DNA of 64,000 nt from Tritrichomonas musculus (lineage: Eukaryota; Parabasalia; Tritrichomonadida; Tritrichomonadidae): positions 1,426,001-1,490,000 of the forward strand of contig JAPFFF010000027.1 of assembly GCA_039105265.1 (NCBI GenBank). The letters run 5' to 3'. Below, piece after piece: positions 42,012-52,328 of the stretch. The notes under the pieces were generated by a model. It saw only the letters and a list, made by a program, of their open reading frames with translations, did no database searches and was not told the origin of the DNA. The stretch's first letter is position 1. Each line of letters starts with the position of its first letter. Made by a program: the position numbers and the translations under genes.

Positions 42012-44399
42012 ATGTTGAGCAAAAATACGCCAAACAAAAAGACTGCAAAAGATAAATATAAGCCTCCTTCAATTCCTGATGAACTCATTAAAACCCATGA
42101 TTTTGAGAAAAAAGAAATTGAAATTCTCAAACATATTCTTGATCCATTAAAGAAAGGTGCAACTAGAAACATCGAAAGCAAAATATGCGACGATTTAATA
42201 AATAAAGTAGCAAAGCATTATAATGTTGATAGCAAAGTGGAAAACACCTTTTTATATCAATTAACCTATGCTTTCCTTTTATTTCTTTCCACAGTGCAAG
42301 AACCAAAAAATTATTTTGATACGTACACCTTTTTAATTCAAAGAGAAGATGTTCAAAAAATGATATTTAGAAACCCAGATAATTTATACAAATGTTATGC
42401 AATCATATTCAATGATATATCACAAATCAATGGTATGAAAAACCCTAATGAAATAAAAAATGAAGATGATTTTGAAATAGAATTTATTAAAGTCGCAGAT
42501 TCTATCGATTTTGAACCAGATTTAAATGTATTTTGGAATAAATTTTATTATTTTCTATATTATAATTGCGTAGAAAATCCACCTAAAAAGTTTCAAGTTT
42601 CAACTTATAGAGGAGAACAATATTTAAATGATATATCAGAAAAGTTAGTATTCTTTTTTTTGATGGGTTTCAAGGCATATTACAAGCCAAGGAACTATAT
42701 ATGCATACATGACTTAATTTTTCAATGTATTATTAATCATAATATTCGTTCCTTCAATTTTTATACAATTTGGATTAATTCTAATGATTATGAAGGAGCA
42801 ATTGACAGTTTAATTAAGTATATTAATCAAAACATAATTATGAGATCTGAAAAGCCTACAAAAACTAAAGATACTTCCCTTTATGATGAAAACTTTGGAC
42901 CAAATTTATATATGCTCTTGGAACCAATTTTAAACAGTTACAAGCAATATACGAAGAAGGTCATAGATTATTTTCACTATTTAGCTAGAGCATGTATTCC
43001 ACTTATTTCTAACAATAAAATTACTACAGACATCTACGCCGAAAAAATTGACCAGCAAATAATGTTTATTGTTTCAATTCTCAAATCTAAGAAACAAGCA
43101 AAATTCCTTTGCTGTTTATTACAGTGTAAAAAGCCTACAAATGACTATCATCTTTTTAAAAATAAAAATCACAGCTTTGATCCTAGTTTAGGCCCTTCGC
43201 TCGATGTTGGAATCGATTTTCTTAAAAAATCAAAAGAAAAAATTTTACCAGAGTCTTTTGAAATCTTATTTGAAGATCTATTTTCAAATATAGGCGACGT
43301 TAAGCTTGAGAATCTAAAACTTGTAATTAAAACTTATTTAGAAATGTATCCAAATGAAAGATCATCATTTGTCTCAAATCTCTCAGAATTTTGGGAATCA
43401 CCAAAATGGCAACGTAAATATAATATGGCAATTCAAGACAAGACAAAATCAATATCAGAAGCTGGGCGTGCGCTCAATGAATATTTGATAAGTATACAAT
43501 CGCAAGAGCAGTATGTACCTTCATCTTCTCCTCAAAAAGAAATTAGTCTTCCTCTTAAGGTTAATGATAGTAATGATAGTGTTGACAGTAGTGGTAATTT
43601 ATCATCTTCTTCTTCTGTAACATATACTTTAACTTTTCTAAATAAAAAAGAAAATAATAAATTTCAGATAACATTTGATAAAAAGGTTACAGTAAAACAT
43701 GCAATTCGTCGAATAGCTCAAATCGGAATATTTGGTCATGATGAAGAAGATAATGGACAAGCACAGCCTGAACAACAATCAACTCAAAATAATTCTAATG
43801 AAGTGCAAGTTGAAGAAGGCGATCTTGATGAAGATGATGATGATTCTTTATATCATACAATGCAACGAGGAAGAGCTAGTTTCTTCTGTAAAGAAGGAAT
43901 GTTGTTTGGCCACGAAAAAATTAGTTCGGATAAATCTCACAGAGAGCCAATTGAAATCTTTGGATTAAGTAATTATGTTGATAGATCTCTTCCATTCAAT
44001 TCATTAAGCTTTCCAAATAACAACTTATTTGTTCGATTGGTTCCAATTAAACTTCTTCGTATGTCAGATTCATATTCAGCTCCCAAACTTGTCATTCAAA
44101 AAAATATTAATGAAGAAAAGATTGAAAAGACCAAATTTGACAATGAAAGTGTATTTGATCATATTACTGTTGAAGAATTAAACAAATTAGCAATGATAAG
44201 TAGTCAAACTGTAACACCAGAAGATGCAACTTTCTTTTTGCAAAATAATAAAGATTACGGCTTATATACCCAACACAAGCAAAATCAACGTCGAGAAAGA
44301 GAAGCGCAGAAATCTAAAGAAGATGAGAAGCCATCATCAGGGAAGCCATCATCAATAAAGCCAAGTAGATCGAAGAGGGCTCCGGCATTAAAGACATAA
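42012..44399 (+). CDS. Unrecognised 795-residue protein
   Basis: A long intact frame with ATG 145 bp after the ALG11 stop. Residues 1-480 are mainly helical (HEAT/armadillo-like by eye: LYQLTYAFLLFLSTVQEP; CLLQCKKPTNDYHLFKN). Residues about 490-540 are a Ser-rich linker. A segment from about 537 (VTYTLTFLNKKENNKFQITF, DKKVTVKHAIRRIAQIGIFG) has the look of a ubiquitin-like beta-grasp fold interrupted by an acidic loop (DLDEDDDD, about 612). The tail is Lys/Ser/Pro-rich (KPSSGKPSSIKPSRSKR). No signal peptide or membrane helix. I do not recognise the family; a scaffold role would be a guess. Confidence 0.85.
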   Translation: MLSKNTPNKKTAKDKYKPPSIPDELIKTHDFEKKEIEILKHILDPLKKGATRNIESKICDDLINKVAKHYNVDSKVENTFLYQLTYAFLLFLSTVQEPKNYFDTYTFLIQREDVQKMIFRNPDNLYKCYAIIFNDISQINGMKNPNEIKNEDDFEIEFIKVADSIDFEPDLNVFWNKFYYFLYYNCVENPPKKFQVSTYRGEQYLNDISEKLVFFFLMGFKAYYKPRNYICIHDLIFQCIINHNIRSFNFYTIWINSNDYEGAIDSLIKYINQNIIMRSEKPTKTKDTSLYDENFGPNLYMLLEPILNSYKQYTKKVIDYFHYLARACIPLISNNKITTDIYAEKIDQQIMFIVSILKSKKQAKFLCCLLQCKKPTNDYHLFKNKNHSFDPSLGPSLDVGIDFLKKSKEKILPESFEILFEDLFSNIGDVKLENLKLVIKTYLEMYPNERSSFVSNLSEFWESPKWQRKYNMAIQDKTKSISEAGRALNEYLISIQSQEQYVPSSSPQKEISLPLKVNDSNDSVDSSGNLSSSSSVTYTLTFLNKKENNKFQITFDKKVTVKHAIRRIAQIGIFGHDEEDNGQAQPEQQSTQNNSNEVQVEEGDLDEDDDDSLYHTMQRGRASFFCKEGMLFGHEKISSDKSHREPIEIFGLSNYVDRSLPFNSLSFPNNNLFVRLVPIKLLRMSDSYSAPKLVIQKNINEEKIEKTKFDNESVFDHITVEELNKLAMISSQTVTPEDATFFLQNNKDYGLYTQHKQNQRREREAQKSKEDEKPSSGKPSSIKPSRSKRAPALKT

Positions 44400-44706
44400 G
44401 AAAAAATCGTAATTTCTTTTTAAATAAAAGAATAATTCGAAGTATAATAATTTTTTTAATTCTTTACTTATACCTGAATTACAGTTATAATTTACACTAA
44501 TATTTATTTCGTCAAAGATAGCAGAATATCGGACTTTCCCCAGGGGCTAAGGCATAAATCGAAATGCAAAATTATCACAGAGTTTTGATATGTTATTCTG
44601 TTTAAGAAATTTATCTGAATAATTATCTTATATGAATTATTATAAAAACCAGTTTTAATTTAAAATACTTATCATTGCTTTAAAAAAGTGAAGAATAATA
44701 TTCTAA
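44400..44706. other. Intergenic spacer between convergent genes, with a G+C-richer patch
   Basis: A 307-bp spacer separating two 3' ends. Within A+T-rich DNA a G+C-richer patch at 44530-44560 includes GACTTTCCCCAGGGGCTAAG, with the short palindrome CCCCAGGGG nearby. It might be a small RNA or a remnant; no known RNA class was recognised. Confidence 0.4.
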
Positions 44707-46101
44707 TTATGTGCCGGCAAGGCCTGAGTCACGAACACAGGTAAATCCATTGAACTCATCTTGAGTGTTTTGGTCAATAAGAGAAGCATCTTCGTATGAA
44801 ACAACAGCTTCTTCAGTTGTAAATTCAGTATCGAAGTTTGTTGTATCTGTTTCTTCTTTAATTTGTGGAACCCATTCAGGCTTGTATTTCTTGCTGAGAA
44901 CATCATCCCAGTTAAGACTCTTGAAGAATGGGTGTTTCTGGATTGCCTTATAATCGTCTTCTCCTGATCCGAGTCTTGTGTCTGGATCCTTAGAAAGAAG
45001 TTGTGTAATCAAATCCTTTGCTGGACCAGAAATGAATGATGGGAAATCAACATCAGCAGAAATAACCATTCTGTACATTTTATTAACATTTTCATCATAG
45101 AAAGGTGGCATTCCAGTAAGCATTTCAAAGACTAAAATTCCAAATGCCCACCAATCGACGGATTTTGTATATGGTTGTTGTTGAAGCATTTCTGGTGCAA
45201 TATATTCTGGAGTTCCACAAAATGTTGTTGTTGTAGATTTTGCATTCATTCCTTCTTTGACAAGACCAAAATCTGTAATCTTTGCATGCCCTTGTGCATC
45301 AACAAGGATGTTTTCTGGTTTTAAGTCTCTATAGATGAGACCTTTTGAGTGTAAGAATCCAAGACCAAGAAGAATTTCTGCAGCGTATAGTCTTGTTCGA
45401 TCTTCATTGAATTGGCCTTCCTCCTTTAACCTGCCGAAAAGTTCACCACCTGGAACATAATCAAGGATAATGAAAATTTTGGCGCCTGTTTGGAATGTGG
45501 AGTGAGCAAATACAAGGAATGGATGGACTGTCTTAAGAAGAACATCTTTTTCATGTAAAGTTTGTTGAGTTTGACCTGTTTCTTGTAAGATTTTCTTACT
45601 CATTGATTTCATTGCATATAATTGACCATCTTTCTTGCATCTAACAAGCATAACCTTACCATATGTACCACGGCCAAGAACACGAATTGGAGTGAAATCA
45701 TCAATTGTGTTTGCTGAAGCAACTCCTGTTTTTGGTGGAGCTGGTGAAGATGGGCTCGAAGCAGAAGCTTTTGATGGTGATGCTGCTTTTGAACCGCTAT
45801 CACCTGAAATAACCTTTTTGATTTCACTCATCCATTCCTTTTTTTCTTGTTCATTGTTACAAATTAAAATGAATGTTCTTTTTGATGGAACAACAATCTT
45901 AAAAGAATTTGGTTTTTTTGCTTCAGGTGCTTCATCAACGCCTGTTGCTTGTTTAAGGTCAATAGTTCCTTTTTCTTTCTTTCCAGTTTGATCAACATAA
46001 TAAGTTAGTTTAGTTCCAACAAGAGTGAACCACCTTTTCTTCCATGATTTATGGGTTCCACCAAGTTTTGTCATCCATCCTTCTTTAATAGTCTTCGACA
46101 T
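44707..46101 (-). CDS. Akt/PKB-like AGC protein kinase with PH domain
   Basis: The 464-residue protein has an N-terminal PH domain (residues 5-98; EGWMTKLGGTHKSWKKRWFT pattern of phosphoinositide binders), a Ser/Ala/Pro linker, and an AGC kinase domain from about 137: glycine loop LGRGTYGKV, YAMKSMSK lysine, YRDLKPENIL, DFGLVKEG and activation-loop TTFCGTPEYIAPEML, whose Thr would be the PDK1 site. The AGC tail ends with the hydrophobic motif DEFNGFTCV (FxxFT). This is the complete Akt layout, as in Dictyostelium PKB, so phosphoinositide-triggered membrane signalling is the likely role. TCATTTCTCA sits 10-19 bases before the ATG. Confidence 0.95.
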   Translation of the reverse strand: MSKTIKEGWMTKLGGTHKSWKKRWFTLVGTKLTYYVDQTGKKEKGTIDLKQATGVDEAPEAKKPNSFKIVVPSKRTFILICNNEQEKKEWMSEIKKVISGDSGSKAASPSKASASSPSSPAPPKTGVASANTIDDFTPIRVLGRGTYGKVMLVRCKKDGQLYAMKSMSKKILQETGQTQQTLHEKDVLLKTVHPFLVFAHSTFQTGAKIFIILDYVPGGELFGRLKEEGQFNEDRTRLYAAEILLGLGFLHSKGLIYRDLKPENILVDAQGHAKITDFGLVKEGMNAKSTTTTFCGTPEYIAPEMLQQQPYTKSVDWWAFGILVFEMLTGMPPFYDENVNKMYRMVISADVDFPSFISGPAKDLITQLLSKDPDTRLGSGEDDYKAIQKHPFFKSLNWDDVLSKKYKPEWVPQIKEETDTTNFDTEFTTEEAVVSYEDASLIDQNTQDEFNGFTCVRDSGLAGT

Positions 46102-47289
46102 AATGATTTATGAGAAATGAAAATTTGAAATTTTGAAAGTGATTCATTTACTTTCAATTTTTTTGAAAAGAATTATCTTATTTATTTTTATTCAATTGAA
46201 CCCTATCATGTCACATCATTTTTGATAGATATCTAATCAATCTTTGATTTTTTTTCAAAAATCAACAAGAAATTTTTAATTAATTTTATATATATAAAAA
46301 ACGATGAATAGGTTTTAATAAAAAGAATAAATCTCTCTCAATTTTTATCTTTTTGTGCTTATAAAAGAAGATAAAAAAATTGTCAAAAGATAATATTGAT
46401 TTTTTGAAAAATTCAATTTCTAACAATAGATTTTCAGGAAACTCATTGAATTTTTGGTTCTTTTTATTAAAAAAAGCTTACATTTGTTTCATTATTTTTA
46501 CGATATTTTCTTATTTGGAAAATGAAAATACTAGTTAATAAATGCTTTTTATAACGTTTGTATTATTCCAAAAATTCAAAAGTATTGAAAAAAAAATTTG
46601 AACCCTTTTTCTACTTTTTGAATTATGAAAATTCTGAATAATTACCGTTCCTATCAAAGTTTGGTTATTTTTGTTTTCATTTTTCACTGGAATAAATAAT
46701 TTTATAATATTGGTAAATATTTATTTTAGCTGTTATTACCAAAGTATCAGCATAAAGTCATGCTAATAGGAGAAAATTATTAAAAAATAAATCTTTTTAT
46801 TTATTTATTTATTTTTATTTTTAATCTGACTTTGGAATAAACATAAGGAAACATTATTAGTATATGTGCTATTATTATAAGAATTAACAATTAACCATTC
46901 TAACGAATTTTTGATACTATATATTGTTATTCAAATTATAATTGTATATGCATATACAAAATGATTGATTGGGAATCAAATAATTCATTTTTCATATGTA
47001 AAATATGATAACTTAATTTTCTTAATCTGAAAAACTAATAAATAGAGAATTTACGTTTATAAATAATTCAAAATAGGGAATTTTAGTCAATAAAAATAGT
47101 AAAATACAGTTATAATGAGTTGTTAAATGATTATTTTATTGAAATGCTAGTTTAAAATTATTTTAGCTTAACTACCAAAAATATATATGATTAATTATTA
47201 ATAATTTATTTTACATTTGAAGATAATGATATAAAATTTTTTTAATAATTTTGATTACTATTTAAAAATTTTTTTAAAATTTTAATATT
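46102..47289. other. Intergenic spacer, divergent gene pair
   Basis: About 1.2 kb of A+T-rich DNA between the starts of two kinase genes. A TTTA run (TTTATTTATTTATTTATT, about 46797-46814) is the only simple repeat. Nothing else was recognised. Confidence 0.5.
46111..46120 (-). promoter_or_regulatory. Initiator-like element TCATTTCTCA of the Akt-like gene
   Basis: On the minus strand TCATTTCTCA ends nine bases before the ATG and fits the trichomonad Inr pattern TCA(+1)Y(T/A). Confidence 0.5.
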
Positions 47290-48462
47290 ATGCTTGGGTT
47301 GTTTGGATCTGAGTATGGTATCCCTGATAACCCGTTTGATACAGGTATTCGGCCTCCTGATATTAGACAAAAGAACCTTGATGACGCCATGAAAGTGGTT
47401 AGCGAAATTAATAATGCAAATTATGATAATTCAAGATCTTCAACATTTCACGTTGATTTTCAAGGAGTTGGTTTTATTCTACCAGATAATGAAAATCAAA
47501 GTGCTAATTTTCCTAAAGAAGGAACTGATGAAAATCAAAACTTATCCAATGGATCTTTTCCGACCAGAATGCATGATTCTGTACAACGAATGATCCATAT
47601 TAATTATGAAAGCCTTATTATAATTCCACCAGAAACCAAAACAAAAATACAAGAGAACAGATCGCATCACAAGTTTCATATACCCATTATTTTTAATAAT
47701 TTCAAATCTATAAAATTACTAGGCAAAGGAGCATATGGTATTGCGATTCTTGTTGAAGATCAAACTAAACATTTGCAATATGTAGCCAAATTTCTTTCAA
47801 AGTTAGATTATGAACAAAATGGAGAGAAAAAGGAATTAGAAGTTCTATCATTATTTAATCATGAGAACATTATTAAAGTTTTCGAAGCTTTTCGTATAAA
47901 AGTTGGCTCTGAAGAATATTACGTGACAATCATGGAATATTGCCCAAAAGGAAATTTTTATGATATTGCTTCAAAATTTAAAAGCTTTTTAACTCAAGAA
48001 AACCTTTATCGGATATTTTATCAAATTCTGATAGCAGTAAGGTATGTTCATTCACTTGGATTCTCGCATGGGGATATTAAGCCAGAAAACATATTATTTG
48101 ACGAAGATTTTAATGTGAAATTATGTGATTTTGGCTTTTCTAAGTCCATTTCTGAATCAACAGAAGGTAAAAAGAAAGGAACTATAAATTTTGCTGCGCC
48201 TGAACTATTTTGTACTGATCCATATGACATACTACTTTCTGATATTTGGTCTATTGGGATCACATTCTACCAAATGAAATATAGAAAATTTCCTTATAAT
48301 GAATCAGAGGCAATTCCATATCAAATTGTGAAAGGAAAATTAAACCTTGACCCTAATGATGAATTTCAAAAATTTATTTCAAAATTCACGCAAGGTGATC
48401 CACAAAAAAGAGCTAAAATAGATGAATTAATTCATGATAATATATTTAATTGTATTTTCTGA
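47290..48462 (+). CDS. Ser/Thr protein kinase with HGD in place of HRD
   Basis: A 390-residue protein with an unassigned N-terminal segment (residues 1-135) and a kinase domain from about 138 to 388. Present are the glycine loop LLGKGAYGIAIL (about 143), YVAKFLSK with the ATP-binding Lys (about 166), the catalytic loop SHGDIKPENILFD (about 260), CDFGFSK (about 280) and FAAPELF. The Arg of HRD is replaced by Gly, but the catalytic Asp, Lys and Asn remain, so activity is plausible without the usual activation-loop control. It resembles the CAMK-like kinases expanded in trichomonads. Substrate unknown. Confidence 0.9.
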   Translation: MLGLFGSEYGIPDNPFDTGIRPPDIRQKNLDDAMKVVSEINNANYDNSRSSTFHVDFQGVGFILPDNENQSANFPKEGTDENQNLSNGSFPTRMHDSVQRMIHINYESLIIIPPETKTKIQENRSHHKFHIPIIFNNFKSIKLLGKGAYGIAILVEDQTKHLQYVAKFLSKLDYEQNGEKKELEVLSLFNHENIIKVFEAFRIKVGSEEYYVTIMEYCPKGNFYDIASKFKSFLTQENLYRIFYQILIAVRYVHSLGFSHGDIKPENILFDEDFNVKLCDFGFSKSISESTEGKKKGTINFAAPELFCTDPYDILLSDIWSIGITFYQMKYRKFPYNESEAIPYQIVKGKLNLDPNDEFQKFISKFTQGDPQKRAKIDELIHDNIFNCIF

Positions 48463-48534
48463 GTAAATACTGAAAATCGATTATAAAATTGAATGTTTTT
48501 TTTTTTTTTTTTTTAGTTTCAAAATTTTTCTAAA

Positions 48535-49572
48535 ATGAAAAACAAAAAAAAAGAATATTTTCGGAATTGTGAATGGTTTGAGAATACTTTCGGATTTAAA
48601 GAAACTCTTTTCAATATTGATAAGTTTTTCTTTCCCAGAGAATCAGACTTAGGTATTCAATTATATTCAGATATTTTGGAAAGAACATTCCTTGCTGGAA
48701 GATTCTCTACAAGAAATATATCATCTTTTCATTTAAATTCAAGAGGGAAAGGTACTTTTTCTATTATAGGCAAGCTAAATGACTATCTATATGCATATTC
48801 TATTCCAGAATTTTGTGGTGCCACCTTTCAAGTGAATACTAATTTTAATTGCTTGAATAATGTTTGTATCGATCATAAGCCTGAGGATGGAGTGACTTCT
48901 TATATTTATCTTAATACAACTGGAGCGCAAGCAGCAATTTCTACAGCAGCTTCTCTAGTATTTCGTAATTATAATCTAACGTTGGCATCAGACAATAAAA
49001 TTAATCTCATCAGAAATACATCAATGCCGGTTCAAGAAGGTTTTTCATTACTAAGTCAAATTATTTTTGTAAAAGATGATGTTAATTTTAATTTTGATTG
49101 TTCTGATTTAAACGTTTATGAAGTTGGGGTACAAGAAAATTGCCAAGTAGTGCTAACTCGTCATGATTCTGAAAATTTACGATTTTTACCATATGAGCAA
49201 ATAGTTCATCAAGTTTTTGTTTCATCTTTTGACTTATCGGATGATCAACAAAATAATCGTAAATTGATGATTAGCATTGAGCCTTTTTTGCTTGAAGCTG
49301 AATATAAATCAACTATTTTGGCTGCATGGGAAAATTCATTAAAATATCCTAACTATCCAGGATCAAAGAAGTGTTTCTTAACAATGATTGGTTATGAAAC
49401 ATGTAATGTACCATTAGAGATTGTATTAAAGTCAATTCAATCTTGTCAAAACTTGATTATAGAATCTGGGCTTGATGTTTGTTTAATTGCAAATGATAAA
49501 AATTGTTTTGCATATGCGTGTAATAATTTAGGTGAGATGGTGAATCAAACATCTGGACGAATTGTTTCCTAA
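48535..49572 (+). CDS. Hypothetical protein, 345 residues, possible divergent macro-like C terminus
   Basis: An intact frame starting 73 bp after the kinase stop, preceded by a run of 18 T and TTTCAAAATTTTTCT. No signal peptide or membrane helix. The N-terminal part has paired motifs (GVTSYIYLNTTGAQAAIST; NLRFLPYEQIVHQVFVSSFD). The C-terminal KKCFLTMIGYETCNVPLEIV and LIIESGLDVCLIANDKN recall the FLTLxGxGxFxN...AI...LDVxxV pattern of PARG-like macro proteins, but the glycine-rich loop is not preserved. I treat that as a hint only; the protein is otherwise unrecognised. Confidence 0.8.
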   Translation: MKNKKKEYFRNCEWFENTFGFKETLFNIDKFFFPRESDLGIQLYSDILERTFLAGRFSTRNISSFHLNSRGKGTFSIIGKLNDYLYAYSIPEFCGATFQVNTNFNCLNNVCIDHKPEDGVTSYIYLNTTGAQAAISTAASLVFRNYNLTLASDNKINLIRNTSMPVQEGFSLLSQIIFVKDDVNFNFDCSDLNVYEVGVQENCQVVLTRHDSENLRFLPYEQIVHQVFVSSFDLSDDQQNNRKLMISIEPFLLEAEYKSTILAAWENSLKYPNYPGSKKCFLTMIGYETCNVPLEIVLKSIQSCQNLIIESGLDVCLIANDKNCFAYACNNLGEMVNQTSGRIVS

Positions 49573-49723
49573 TAACAGTTATTTTATATATTGTTTAAAA
49601 TAATGCTATCTTATTTTAATCTCTTATTGATTTTTATATTTTAATAATATTATTATTAGAGAATTGTTTCATTTCATCCAATCAAAAAAATATTTTTATG
49701 TCACATTTCGTCTTGACCTTACA

Positions 49724-50539
49724 ATGACTAATTCATCTGAAGAAACTATTCAAAATACTCATTCTTCAAATAAAGATCAAAGCAAACGAATAGCAAATAT
49801 GGTGTTAAATCAAAATTTGGATAGCACAGAGTTAGAAGAAACAGAAGAAGATCCAAAGAATTTTCAAGGCAACGAAGAAAACCAATCGCAAGAACAAAAT
49901 AATGAAAATGCGGATAATAAAGAAGAGGAATCAGTAGAAGAAACTTATGATGTAGAAAAAATCTTATCGCATAGAGTTAGATATAAAAAGTTACAATTTT
50001 ACTTAAAATGGGATGGATGGTCTGAAGCTGATAATAGTTGGGAAGATTTTGAATATTTAAATTGTCCTGAAAAAATCAACGAATACAGAGATAAAGTTCT
50101 TTCTGAATCAAACTTTGACGTATTATCGCTTTTGTCAACTACACAGCGTGATGCTTTTAGAGAAATGTTTAAAGATTATCAATCAGTTATTGATGGTGTT
50201 AAATTTAAGCCGAGTAAAAATGCTTTAAAAGCAGCCAATAAAGTTAAAGGTGAACGAAAGAAAAAAACGCCGAAAGATAAAAGTAAAAAGAAAGATAAAA
50301 ATAAAGAAAAACCACAAAAAAAAGTGTCAAAAATTCCTAAATTTGAAGTAATTTCACCTGACTTCCAAACATCTAATCCTCTCTATAAAATTGAAAGTGT
50401 TTATGTTAAAGATGGAGAAATTTTTTATCAAGTTAAAAGGAGGAAGCTGCCTCCAGAAGAAATATCTTCAGAACTTCTAAGGAAAACATACCCAGAAGCA
50501 CTCATTTCATTTCTTAATGAGCATTTTACAGGTAAATAA
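49724..50539 (+). CDS. HP1-like protein with chromodomain and chromo-shadow-like domain
   Basis: A 271-residue protein. The acidic N terminus precedes a chromodomain (about 75-125): YDVEKILSHRVRYKKLQFYL, then KWDGWSEADNSWEDFEYL, with the aromatic cage residues (Tyr, Trp, Trp/Phe) that read methyl-lysine in histone H3. A Lys-rich hinge (KKKTPKDKSKKKDKNKEK) follows. The C terminus (about 213-270) ends ELLRKTYPEALISFLNEHF, like the dimerising chromo-shadow domain of HP1. It likely binds heterochromatin. An in-frame ATG 60 bp upstream (49664) adds 20 atypical hydrophobic residues; I prefer 49724. Confidence 0.85.
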   Translation: MTNSSEETIQNTHSSNKDQSKRIANMVLNQNLDSTELEETEEDPKNFQGNEENQSQEQNNENADNKEEESVEETYDVEKILSHRVRYKKLQFYLKWDGWSEADNSWEDFEYLNCPEKINEYRDKVLSESNFDVLSLLSTTQRDAFREMFKDYQSVIDGVKFKPSKNALKAANKVKGERKKKTPKDKSKKKDKNKEKPQKKVSKIPKFEVISPDFQTSNPLYKIESVYVKDGEIFYQVKRRKLPPEEISSELLRKTYPEALISFLNEHFTGK

Positions 50540-50768
50540 TGATTTTTTCTGATTGAAAAATATAATATATAAATATCATAGCGGTGTTATATAAAAACTT
50601 TGTTATCTTAATAAAACAACGAATGCATGATCCTTATAATAATTGATTGATTAAAACGTTTAATAAAAGATGATGTGTTATATAAAAAGCGAGGTTATGG
50701 AATGATAAAAAAAATTATATCTATAAGAATATAATATGAATGTAAATATAATAATAACAGTATTGATT

Positions 50769-52040
50769 TTATTTATTATTATTGTTAATTTCTTCAACTT
50801 TTGGTTTTTGGAGTTTCATATCGTTATGTTCTTCTTCTTTGTTTTCTTCTTCATCTCCCCATTTCTCTAATTGATCGTCAGAAATTGGATCTACATGTTC
50901 TTTTCCATTTGGTGTGATTCTTTCAGTAATGTTGAGAGATTTTGCAAAAATACTATTTTTAACCGCAAGATATAAAATTGGATATCCAGGAACTACATAA
51001 TCTGGAATAGCAAAAATATTATTTAGCGTACAATCTGGATGAATTTCAACATTTCTTGATGCTCTTTTTGTGACTTTTCTTCCCCATTGCCAAGGTGCAG
51101 CATTTGTTTTCACATAAATAATAGTATTTTGTAATGTGTATCGATTGTCAATATCCCAGGGAGGTGATTCAACTGATTTGTTAGCTCCTGGCAAAATTTG
51201 AGATATTAGCTCCCCTAATTTTACGCCAACTGAGAAACCTTCAATAAAATCGATTTGTAAGACTTCATCATATTCAATTGCAACAGGCCATATTGTTTCG
51301 TTTTTATCTTCATCGAATCTTAATAAAAGATCCCAGTTTCCCATCCATGAATTGGGGAATTTGCCAATTGAAACTCCTTCTTTTTTGAAGAAAGCGCTGC
51401 AAGAATTAACTGAGTCTAGGTAACTTTGAGTACGGCTTTGAATTGAATTCATTTGCTTTGTTACATTAGTTATAACTTCTTGAAAACCTTTGTTAAGTGG
51501 ATCTTTTTCTGGTAAATTTTCTAACCCAGCTTTGGCTGCAGCTAGTGCTTTATCCCAATTGGCCATTCCTTGGTATGCATGAGCAGCACGTAAAAATGCT
51601 TTTTTATTTGTAGGATCATATTTAATAGCCCAATCAGCATCAAGAGCAGCCTTCTGATATTGTTGAAAACCAAGAGAGACAGTAGCACGATTTGAATGAA
51701 GTACAGAACGAAGTTTAAGATCTTTGGGATTTTCTTCGAGACCTCTAGTCCACCAATCTGAAGCAGCAAGCCAGTTTTGTTTTCCACTTCGATAAAGTTC
51801 ATTTCCTAATTCTTTGAAATGAAGAGCGAGTGAATCGTGTGTTTCGTTTTCATACATAACTGTTTGGAAGCAGCTTAAATATTGATCGTTATCAATATCT
51901 GCAGGGAGGCAATTTCTAAACATTGGATGTGATTTCCAATCATCAAAATCACTATCTACGCCATTCATTGCAGCTTGATGGACTAAGTCATAAGTTGCAT
52001 CAATATCTCTTTGTTCAGATGGTGTAACTGGTTTAGACAT
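50769..52040 (-). CDS. TTC4/CNS1-like TPR co-chaperone of Hsp90/Hsp70
   Basis: The 423-residue protein matches TTC4/Cns1 in layout and length. The N-terminal segment has WKSHPMFRNCLPADIDNDQY, followed by three TPR repeats (about 75-195: ALHFKELGNELYRSGKQNW, LHSNRATVSLGFQQYQKAAL, NKKAFLRAAHAYQGMANWDK). The repeats form the clamp for the C-terminal EEVD of Hsp90/Hsp70. The rest is the C-terminal wheel domain, ending with an acidic, low-complexity tail. In yeast Cns1 is essential for Hsp90 client folding and translation elongation. Cytosolic. Confidence 0.9.
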   Translation of the reverse strand: MSKPVTPSEQRDIDATYDLVHQAAMNGVDSDFDDWKSHPMFRNCLPADIDNDQYLSCFQTVMYENETHDSLALHFKELGNELYRSGKQNWLAASDWWTRGLEENPKDLKLRSVLHSNRATVSLGFQQYQKAALDADWAIKYDPTNKKAFLRAAHAYQGMANWDKALAAAKAGLENLPEKDPLNKGFQEVITNVTKQMNSIQSRTQSYLDSVNSCSAFFKKEGVSIGKFPNSWMGNWDLLLRFDEDKNETIWPVAIEYDEVLQIDFIEGFSVGVKLGELISQILPGANKSVESPPWDIDNRYTLQNTIIYVKTNAAPWQWGRKVTKRASRNVEIHPDCTLNNIFAIPDYVVPGYPILYLAVKNSIFAKSLNITERITPNGKEHVDPISDDQLEKWGDEEENKEEEHNDMKLQKPKVEEINNNNK

Positions 52041-52328
52041 CGAATAAAATTAAAATATATATTAAATTTTTGGTTTTGAGAAAAAAGCTGGTCGGCCATT
52101 AAAAATTGAAATAATCATTCAATTTCTAACAAAAAAATAAATAAGAAAAACGTTATATTATTATCAATTTTTCTTTTGATTATCATTCATGAACTGCAAT
52201 AACTATGACAATTTTGGTATTCTTTAAAACAAGAATAGTTTAATATAAATTTGTTCTTTATTAAAAATAAATCAATTAATAACTTGCCAACATTATTTCG
52301 AGAATTTTCAATTAACATGATTAATATT

